Assembly: GCA_023974075.1 (NCBI GenBank)
Contig: CM043800.1
Location: forward strand, 42,258,008 to 42,322,007
Source of the DNA: Chaenocephalus aceratus
Lineage: Eukaryota > Chordata > Actinopteri > Perciformes > Channichthyidae
Length of the DNA stretch: 64,000 nt
Direction: 5' to 3'
Positions 55,620 to 64,000 of the stretch are shown one piece after another (position 1 is the stretch's first letter; every line of letters begins with the position of its first letter). The position numbers were made by a program, and so were the translations under genes. Below the pieces are notes generated by a model, which had not been told where the DNA came from, did no database searches, and saw only the letters and a list, made by a program, of their open reading frames with translations.

Positions 55620-56390
55620 CTGGCTACTGCAGAATGCTGTGGTAGCCATGCTGGTTAAGGGTGCCTTGAACTCTGAATAAATCACCAACAGTGACACCAG
55701 TAAAGTTGTCTGCTACTTGAGCTCTGTGATCATTTAAGTGGTCTCTAATCTGAGGTGCTTTAACTTGTGGTTTCTGAGGCTGGTAACTCTGATGTGTTTA
55801 TCCTCTGCGCAGAGGTAACTCTTGCTCTTCCTTTCCCGGGGGGGGGGGGTCCTCACTTGAGGATACATTCAAAGTTCTTGACATTTTCCGGATCGCCTGG
55901 CCTTCATTTCTTAAAGTGATGATGGACGGTCGCTTCTCTTTACTGAGTTGAGTGGTTCTTGCTATAATATGGATTACAACAGCAGTCAAATAGGGCTTTC
56001 CACTGTGCACTAACTCTCCCTCTGCACAACACAACTGATGGTCTCAAACACATTCAGAAGGCAAGTCATTCCACACATTGACTCTTGACAAGGCACACGT
56101 GTTAATTGAAAACCATTCCAGGTGACGACCTCATGAAGCTGACTGAGAGAAGCCAAGAGTGAGCAAAGCTGTCATCAAGGCAAAAGGGGCTACTTTGAAG
56201 AATCTAAAATAAAAATCATATTCTTGATTTTTTTTTAACACTTTTTTGTTAACTAGATAATTTCATATGTGTTCTTTCATAGTTGTGATGTCTTCAGTGT
56301 TAATCTACAAAGTAGAAACAAATTAAAATAAACAAAAAACATTGAATGAGAAGGTGTCCAACCTTTTGACTGGTACTGTATATAAAAAAC
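55620..56390 (-). mobile_element. Tc1-like composite fragment in gene B intron
   Basis: Paralogue of 37530-38390, with the same helix-turn-helix remnant (KEKRPSIITLRNEGQAIRKM at about 55950-55890) and the same terminus. It keeps extra Tc1 sequence at 55620-55700 and lacks about 40 bp near 55852 that gene A retains. Confidence 0.7.
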
Positions 56391-56950
56391 ACACATTTGA
56401 ACATTTAGCAGGTTCCCTCATCTATAATCATTTATACAAGCGCAACTTTGAACATGTACAGCAGTAAAATGCAACATATACAATGATCAAGAAACAACAT
56501 AAATTAAACACTGACAGGGAACATTTTACTGCACCATCATTACTGTTACATAAGAAGGTGCCGTCAAATGTTCTGTTAATACTTGCATACTTTTACTTAA
56601 ATAAGGTTTGAATGCAGGATTTTAATTTGTAACAGAATATTTTCATTCTATACTGTAGGCGTAGTGTATCTTTGAACGATCCCAAATACAATTCCTTGTT
56701 TACATTGCGGCTAGTGCTACGCCATAAGAAAAAACCCTTTTACAATTTTAACTGGAAGTGGAAAGGGGCTGGGCTACATGAGGTGACTTGAGCCAACACA
56801 AATACACAATGGGTGGGACTAAGAAAGATAATGTGAAAATATAAAAACAAAGGCATTAATTAGGGCTGAAAAATGTCTCCCATTGTAATGGTGATGAGAT
56901 TTTTAAATGCTAACACTTAACAGTTTGTTCTGACTGTGTGTTTCCTGCAG

Positions 56951-57864
56951 ACGTCCAGCAGCTGGTGGTGGTTAAAGAAGAGCTTCTCCCTGACCAGCAG
57001 GAGTGGAGCACTAGTCTGGACCAGGAGGACCCAGAGCCCCCCCCACACATTAAGCTGGAACTGGAGGGAGAGCAGCTTCAGGAGCTGGAGGAGGCTGATA
57101 TCACCAAGTCCACTTTCACTCCTGACCCTGTGAAGAGTGAAGATGATGAAGAGAAACCTCAGTCCTCTCAGCCTCATCAAAGACAAACTGAACACATGGA
57201 AACAGAAGCTGATGGAGATGACTGTCGAGGACCAGAACCAGCCAGGAACTCAGATCCAGAGAGCAGTTTACAACCAAAGACTGAGGACCGCACTGAAGAC
57301 TCTTCTGAACCTGACACTAGAGACTCTTCTGAACCTGACGCTCGAGACTCTTCTGAACCTGACACTGAAGACTTTTCTGGACCTGACACTGGAGACTCTT
57401 CTGAACCTGACACTGAAGACAGTACTGATTGGAAAGAGACCAGAGAACCTGCCTCAGGCTCAAACTCACTGAAAAATAGACATGAATCTGTCAGTGATCC
57501 ACAACGTAGTGCTGTAGAGAAACCATTCAGCTGCTCAGTCTGTAAGAAAGCTTTTCCACAGAGTGGAACTTTAAAGAGACACATGAGAGTCCACACAGGA
57601 GAGAAACCATTCACCTGCTCAGTCTGTAAGAAAGCTTTTTCACAGATGGTAAGTTTAAAGACACACATGAGAATCCACACAGGAGAGAAACCATTCACCT
57701 GTACAGTCTGTAAGAACGCTTTTCCACAGAGTGGACATTTAAAGCTACATATGAGAGTCCACACAGGAGATAAACCATTCACCTGTACAGTCTGTAAGAA
57801 ATATTTTTTACTGAGTAGAAGTTTAAAGAGACACATGAGAGTCCACACAGGAGAGGAACAATAG
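56951..57864 (+). CDS. C2H2 zinc-finger gene B, exon 2 (four fingers)
   Basis: The acceptor TTTCCTGCAG ends at 56950. The exon opens DVQQLVVVKEELLPDQQEW, carries an acidic linker with five DSSEPDxx-type repeats (57300-57420, one changed to DFSGPDTG), and then four complete C2H2 fingers up to a TAG at 57862. All zinc ligands are present. Predicted contact residues (-1,2,3,6) are QGTR, QVST, QGHL and LRSR. With exon 1 the protein is 368 residues. Predicted to be a nuclear DNA-binding protein; no KRAB domain. The contact residues differ from gene A in every finger except for shared QV-S elements, so the two probably bind different sites. Confidence 0.85.
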
Positions 57865-57915
57865 ATCTGCAAAGTTTGTGACAAAAGATTTAAATGGCGT
57901 AATCGTTTAAAAAGA
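57865..57915 (+). pseudogene. Relic fifth finger beyond the stop of gene B
   Basis: After the shared GAGGAACAATAG the frame reads ICKVCDKRFKWRNRLKRP. Compared with gene A, the remaining His is now Arg, so decay has continued. Confidence 0.7.
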
Positions 57916-59615
57916 CCAAGTGTGTTGGTAAGGGAATACATTTGTCTATTTTGTATCCTAATGTCGTTACATACATCCCTACGCCTGTTTTCACCCACCT
58001 GCAACCGATTCGCTAATAATCACAAATGTTCATTTCTTCGACCCCTTGACTCGACTATTTCTTGTTTAATAATCGTTACATCTCCTCAGGACCAAGTTCC
58101 CGTGTCCTGCCTTTCACCTGCTGATCACCCACTGCTCATTTAAGGTGGACTCACCTTTACAAGGGACCAGCTAGTCTTAGTGTCTTAATGCAAACGTTTA
58201 GTAAAGTGATGCTCGACCAACAACGTGCTGTTGGGTTGTGTGCTCTCTGCAGGACGGTGTCTGTACTCAAAGATTGTTGATGAAATGAGAGCTTCACTCT
58301 GTTTTTGTTGTCTAAGCAACGCCATCAGAGCGATATGTCATCTTTCCAGCAGATGGCATACATGTTACATCATGCAGTTCAACTGTCATCCACATATTAG
58401 AGATTCAAAACAGCAATTTGTGAGATAAGGCTAGTAATTGACTATTTCAACAGAATGTGAAGAGGTTACAGTCTTGAAGCCATGTCCAATATGTTTGTGT
58501 TTTGTTTGATTAAATCGACTGAAATGAGCATTCAATGACTCAATTATTCTGAATTACTGTCATTACATTGTGGGTTTTCATTGCAATATTAGAACGCATA
58601 AAACCAACTTTATGTCTTTCAAGTTGCGGGTGTTCATTGTTTAGAAGTCCGCTGTGTTTCTTCCAAGCTTCCACTGCGTGCTCCGATGATGCTGAAAGTA
58701 TCTGTTGTATGCTTTACCTGTTCCAGTAACACAAGTGTAATTCACTGGACAGAGACACGAGATAGTGGATGGATCCAGAGGAGAACCAGAAGATAGTCCG
58801 CATAGAGCCTTCAGGCTCTGAAAATGATCAGGGATAGAGCTAGAAAAAAACTCCAAAAACCAGAATGGAGCTAGAAGATAGCAAAGCCAAGAAAGACCCA
58901 GACAGGAAGGAGCCAAAAGAGTTTGTATTTTTAATTTTGTAATATTCAAGCTCTTCTCTTAAGATATTAGAACTTCCTATCTCAACATGTATCCTTTTAT
59001 GCATTAAAAAAACCTTAAATGTTTGCGGCCAATTATTGAGATTGTTTCACAGCTTTATCTTAAATATTTAGACTGTTCTCTTTACATATAGATTACATAG
59101 GATGAACAGCACGATCCACTCTGCTGGATTCTGCCCAAATCTGCTCCAAATGCATGCACACATCTCGCTGTATCCAAACTCCTGCAGTTGTATTGTTCTG
59201 GATTCATAGTGAAGTGTATTAGATGTTCTGCACTCTTATTGTGATGTATTTAATATAAAGTGAAATACCCATAAAGTCAGAAAAGAAAAGAGTCTCACTT
59301 AAGGAAAAAGGTTCTGAACCTGTGAGAGTTCTTCATTTGCACATAAACATGGTCAAATATTTAAAGTTGTGACCAGATGGTGTCGCCCTAATCCGTGTAT
59401 CTACGGTCCATTTGTTTTTCTTTATTACTACAAGTTAGCGGAAGAGCGTCTGAGAGGCCTTTTTGTTTTTGTTGTTTTACCTTACTAAATGATGAGTCAT
59501 TGGAGCAGAAGGCGGGGCGAAACTCTCGGAAGTGATTTCAAAACAAAAGCCCTCGTTTGCTTGGAACGGTGATAATATTATAAACAAGGTGCATTTAGTG
59601 ATCACTACGACACAT
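57916..59615 (+). other. Gene B 3' flank, duplicated with gene A
   Basis: Colinear with 40354-42130, minus the 80-bp LINE insertion. Homology ends near 59615. Confidence 0.6.
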
Positions 59616-60170
59616 ATTGAGCCCAGAAAATGAATGTTATTAAGGGCTAACAGGTATAACATTATATATTGTAAAAAAAGTTGTTATTAAACAAGAATAC
59701 AGTTTGAAAGGAGAGTGATTTGTAAAATATCCATAAATAAAAAAACTAGTTTTGTTTCATATGGGTGTTGAGAGATGTATCCATAGATCTCCTAATGTTG
59801 CTTTCAAAGTGCACCAGATTGATGCCTTTAACTTCAACATTTAAAAACAAATCTTCCCCCCGGGAGGAGGTTAGGTCCCCCCCCACTCACTTAAATCATG
59901 TTCACATGGATAGGAAACTAAATACATTTCCACACATCTTGTGTCCATATATTTTTGTTGTGGTGGTCATGCCACACCATGCGCGAGTCATGGTGAGGTA
60001 TCTGGATTTAGAGGTTGCTTTTTCTTTGCACAACATGAAAGAAAGGCCAAATGAATGGGCTGTGATTTTTGTTTTTTTAAGCAGAGGTCAATCATTTGTA
60101 CGGCCCTCAGAGGATGGTGAAAAAATTGAAATGGCCCTCGAGAGGAAAAAGGTTCCCCACCCCTGATCTA
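59616..60170. mobile_element. hAT right end within unassigned sequence
   Basis: 60105-60163 reads GAAATGGCCCTCGAGAGG to GTTCCCCACCCCTG, an inverted CAGGGGTGGGGAACC terminus typical of one fish hAT family. The left end was not found, so the 5' limit is unknown. Confidence 0.5.
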
Positions 60171-60289
60171 ATGGAAAGAAAACTTCCAAAATACATATAA
60201 ATGGTGTTTGTTTTATTACCATGTCTGAATTTATCTATAGATTTAAAGCTAATCTGCATTTAAACATTTCAGGGGAAAATACTGACTTG

Positions 60290-60810
60290 ACGTAAGTAAC
60301 TATCTGGGGAAGTTGTGAGGTGATATGTTTTTTCGTTTGTTTTTAGTTTTATCATTTTAACCTGCACTCAAAAAATTATTTCTTGGACTTACTTAATAAA
60401 GTTGTGTCAACAAATTCCACAAAACTGAGTTGAGTAGGTTATAATTAAATAACACTAGTAAGAAGAATATAACCGACTTATGTTCAGCCAACACGACCGT
60501 GTTAATTAACTTCAACAATACCCGGTCACCCTGGATTTAATTAAAAGCTCTGTGTCCAGCTAACTTAACTGAGCAATATTACGTCACAGTACAGTTTCTT
60601 TAGACATACTTAATTTTTTGATTAATGCCAACATAAAGATATTATATAATACTAACTTAACTCACCTATATTCATTTGACTTAAAAGTAAGATCTGCTAT
60701 ACTTAACTGTATTTAGTAAGATCAACTTAACATTAATTTGTAGTTCCAACAAACTTAAATCATTTTGGAAACTACTGCATTCCGTGTTACTTAACTGGTA
60801 TTCATTGCTA
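60290..60810. repeat. ACTTA-rich dispersed-repeat-like block
   Basis: Words such as ACTTAATAAAGTTGTGTCAA and TTAACT recur on both strands. It looks like a non-autonomous DNA element, but no clean ends were found. Confidence 0.3.
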
Positions 60811-62456
60811 CAATGGAAGTCATTTTAAGTTCACTTACTAAACCAGACTATGTGTTTTTTTGTTTATATATTGGTATGTATAACTGCTCTCCTCCCCCAT
60901 CAGCTCCCCATCAGCTCCCCCAACCGCGCGCCCCGCACCGGAGAGACTGCTGTGCAGGGAGAGTACAGCTGCTCAGAGAGGGAGTAGCATTATTCAAAGA
61001 TAGTGGGGTTTTTTGGTAACTCTCTCCATGAATAAAATGAATTTTTAAATCAGATTTAGAGTATTATGATATGTTTTATAGCACCTTGTTAATTGTTATA
61101 AGCACAACATATTCAAAATGCTTTATAATATTCATCATAACACATATAAAGGATTTTAAAATTACTTATGAAGTATCACAATACTCACAACTGTTATTTG
61201 GTTGCAATGGTCATAGTTATTCTGTTGTAATATTAATATGTATATTATAGTGCATTATAATCTCTCTTTAATGCATTACAATGCTATTGATAATAACTCT
61301 AAGTGAACATATGTTTGCTTAAAAAGTACATTTGGAAACTCTTGGGGTATACATAGAAATATAACAATACAAGCGGCTACCACAAGTGCTCAAAGTGAAA
61401 ACATATCATTATGGGCTCAGAACAGTCTCATAATACACACATGCACACAGAAGGATTCACACTTGTATTTCATGATCCGCAAAAGATCCACCTGTGTTTT
61501 TCAATAAACACACAAATGTATAAATAAAATCAGACAAATGTGTAAATACATATATATATATTTTTTTTATATGTATTTTTGATCCTCACATATTTGTTTT
61601 CCGTTTAACTCCCCTGAACCTACACAAACTGCTTTCTGTGCACGGATCACTGTGCATTCGTGTGTGGGTTTTTTGAGACTCCCCTGGCGGTCAGCCGATT
61701 CATAATTGTTTCTATAGCCAATCAGATGTCTCCTCAATTCTAAGCCAATCACATGAGCGCGCCCCCACGAGGGTAGATTTCTTGCGTTCATGACGTAGCG
61801 CTTCATGTACGCATTTTGCGCAGTCCGGAGCTGACAGGTCCATGGAGCTGCCTGCAGGCGCTAATCTCAGGACACCCTTCACTCTCAGTACAGCGCCACT
61901 TTCCGAACAGGAAATGCACGCAAATACAAGCCTTTATATTATTAAGGTACAGCGCCACTTTCCGAACCATTGATGAATGCTTGTGTACACAAAAACGGGA
62001 GGCAAAACCGTTTTAAATGTGTGTTTCCTGTATGGCGAATACAGCTGCTTTATTTATGTCTGTATGAAGTTGTTGTGAGGGTGGAGGGAGAAGCTACAGG
62101 TTAGCTTCTAAAGCATTTATTATTTGCTTATTATTTTCCCCCCTCATATTCAGTGTGGACGGATTGGGACAGCGTGGTGTCCAGAGAGCTGCAGAGACTT
62201 CAGGGAGAAACCTCCTGTGATGGACGTCCTGTCTGTTGGTTTGGAGAGGACTGAGGGTCTTTCCTCAGCGAGGAGGACCAGGCCTGATGGAGGAGCCCAT
62301 GCTGGGCACAGCTGATACCAACTGCACAGGCCTAGTCTGTCACGTTATTTGACTAAATGTGTGTTTACTTATACATTTAATAGGTTTACACCTTCTGTCC
62401 ATATGTGCTTTTTATTTAAAACATGTTTGATTAACTTTTGGTTCACATTTCAATAA
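60811..62456. other. No gene supported
   Basis: Contains a short direct repeat, GTACAGCGCCACTTTCCGAA, at about 61889 and 61948. A GC-richer patch at 62150-62330 has no domain I recognise. Confidence 0.4.
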
Positions 62457-62464
62457 ATTGTATT

Positions 62465-63180
62465 CAGGGTTGGGAAGGTTACTTTGTAAATGTAATCAGT
62501 TACTGATTACTGAATTCATGGCTCTGAAAGTAATCCGAATACAGTTACAGTTATGTGTCTTAAAAACGTAACTTTTAGATTACTTCTGGATTACTTTCTT
62601 TTTCCATCACAGATGTATGTTTTGGTGAACAGGAGACACAAGAAGCAAAAGGAAACTGAACGTGTGTTTACTGTTTTAATGGCGTATCAAGAGCACAACT
62701 GAAACATCACATCTGAAACGATGTAACAACATAATACACTTTTTGGGGATGCAGCTTGGGATGTGAGGAGTGAGTGACACGGCTTAGAACGGGCGTGTCG
62801 CCTTCTGCCAGTGTTGGCAGGACATGAATTAAAATGTCGAGCTCGGACTTCATTTTAAGGACATTTCGGCCAGGGGTGTAGAGCTATATTTGTTCAAGCA
62901 CCGGATTGGCAAAACAGGAGAGTGTGTGCACCAGTCTGCCTTGATCTATGAATGTGTCTGTGACACTCACAGTATTTGCTGCCCACAGCTGTTTTATAGA
63001 AGGAAAACCTCCTTCACTTCATGACATCTCTGCAGCACCAGGAGGCAGCGGGAGGGTTAACTCCGCCTCTGAGAAGAAGAGCGCGCAGTGCCTTTCACGC
63101 ACCGCCTTGCACGCACCGCCTTCACTGTGTTTACCTTCAGAATCGTAAGGCTAAAGAGCGGTGTGGCTGATGTGTTTTAA

Positions 63181-63266
<86 letters not shown>

Positions 63267-63618
63267 AAACGCAGACTTCTGTTCCTCCATGTGTCGTTGT
63301 TATCGTTTCACTGAGCGAGCGGACCCACACCATTTTTTTTCAAACGCTCCCTTTTTTGGTCCATCTGCGGCGGTAATAGGTTTTGTGCGCTTTGATGATT
63401 CGGCTGTACCTTTAGTAATGAATATTAAATGTTGTGAGGAAATCTTTCCACCAATACTTCCAATAAGTAATCCAAAATGTATTCACTTCAGGTTTACGAA
63501 AGTAACTGTAATCAGATTACTCGTTTTTCAAATGTAACGCGAGCTGAATACAGTTACTTGATTTTTGTATTCTGATTATGTAACGCCGTTACATGTATTC
63601 CGTTACAACCCAACCCTG
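62465..63618. mobile_element. Complete non-autonomous hAT
   Basis: CAGGGTTGGGAAGGTTAC and GTTACAACCCAACCCTG are inverted ends. Both flanks read ATTGTATT (62457-62464 and 63619-63626). Subterminal AATCAGTTACTGATTAC and AATCAGATTACTC text occurs on both sides. No transposase. Confidence 0.9.
63181..63266. repeat. (CA)n microsatellite within hAT
   Basis: About 85 bp of pure CA. Confidence 0.95.
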
Positions 63619-63626
63619 ATTGTATT

Positions 63627-64000
63627 TGTATTTGCACTCCTTTTGTCCATTATTCTTACTGAAAATGTTAGATTACACATTCACATCTGACTGAAGATTG
63701 GCCTCATTTATTTGTGACGTTGCAAACTCTGCGGTACAAGGCACAAGTGATGTGAAGCTCATAAAGTGAGGCGAATAGAAATAATCAGCTGATGGAGTGT
63801 AGATGTGGAAATAGATGCATCCCATCAGCTGACTGTGTTTTTCGCCACACTTTATAAGCCTGACTATAACCACCCCTTCTCTGAGGTGCAGCGTCACAAA
63901 CAAATGATGGTCCTGATAGACTACAAAAATATTCGGTGTGCAGATCTTTGTTTTCACAATAAAAGTAGTTTCTTAGTGAATGTCCTGTACTGGTCTTACA
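63627..64000. other. No gene supported
   Basis: Unique-looking sequence. The 94-codon minus frame is unsupported. Confidence 0.4.

Overview
The window looks like nuclear DNA of a ray-finned (teleost) fish. The evidence is two copies of a fish-type C2H2 zinc-finger gene with canonical splice sites, in a background of fish mobile elements: hAT, Tc1, piggyBac, Harbinger-like and ISL2EU/Kolobok-like DNA transposons, BEL/Pao and Ty3/gypsy LTR elements, a degraded endogenous retrovirus, several LINE clades, a tRNA-derived SINE and long (CA)n tracts. There are no bacterial-style operons. Most long open frames are transposon remnants or shadows of tandem repeats.

Layout. 1-21 kb is a retroelement graveyard. 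It holds a minus-strand I/Nimb-like LINE whose ORF1 contains a 1-kb coding minisatellite (178-3598), a second copy of the same LINE abutting it head to tail (3599-4105), a gypsy 3' LTR with a protease-integrase remnant (4687-5830), a LINE ORF1 interrupted by another LINE (5830-8155), and scrambled retroviral gag, LTR, integrase and env pieces (8160-12400). After these come a LINE with a hAT inside its minisatellite (13185-14690), a probable LTR promoter (16150-16560), an L2-type LINE (16778-18050) and a hAT relic (18967-19590). Zinc-finger gene A starts at 22138 (exon 1, 22138-22312) and ends at 40290 (exon 2, 38957-40290). Its 16.6-kb intron is filled by a hAT carrying a piggyBac (23466-26908), BEL gag (27909-28683), a Tc1 (28766-29838), and a gypsy LTR split by a Harbinger-like element, itself split by a hAT that carries a further hAT and a LINE.

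Zinc-finger gene B (52754-52946 and 56951-57864) is a shorter paralogue. The duplicated block covers 5' UTR, exon 1, intron ends, a Tc1 fragment, exon 2 and about 1.8 kb of 3' flank. Gene A encodes nine fingers, several produced by recent tandem duplication; gene B encodes four. Between the genes lie a small unassigned ORF pair behind a TATA box and a cluster of TCF/LEF-like motifs (42300-43430), and a 5.1-kb hAT (44916-50005) carrying an RTE-type LINE end and a two-gene TTAA-flanked element. That element has THAP/DDE transposase exons on one strand and a P2X7-ballast-like gene on the other. The region after 59.6 kb holds hAT ends, one complete short hAT (62465-63618) and sequence in which no gene was recognised.

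The only genes that look potentially functional are the two zinc-finger paralogues, predicted nuclear DNA-binding proteins. The ORF at 42990-43427 is the best unknown. Nearly everything else is decayed transposon sequence. Because insertions carry target-site duplications and the zinc-finger block is duplicated, their relative order can be read directly.
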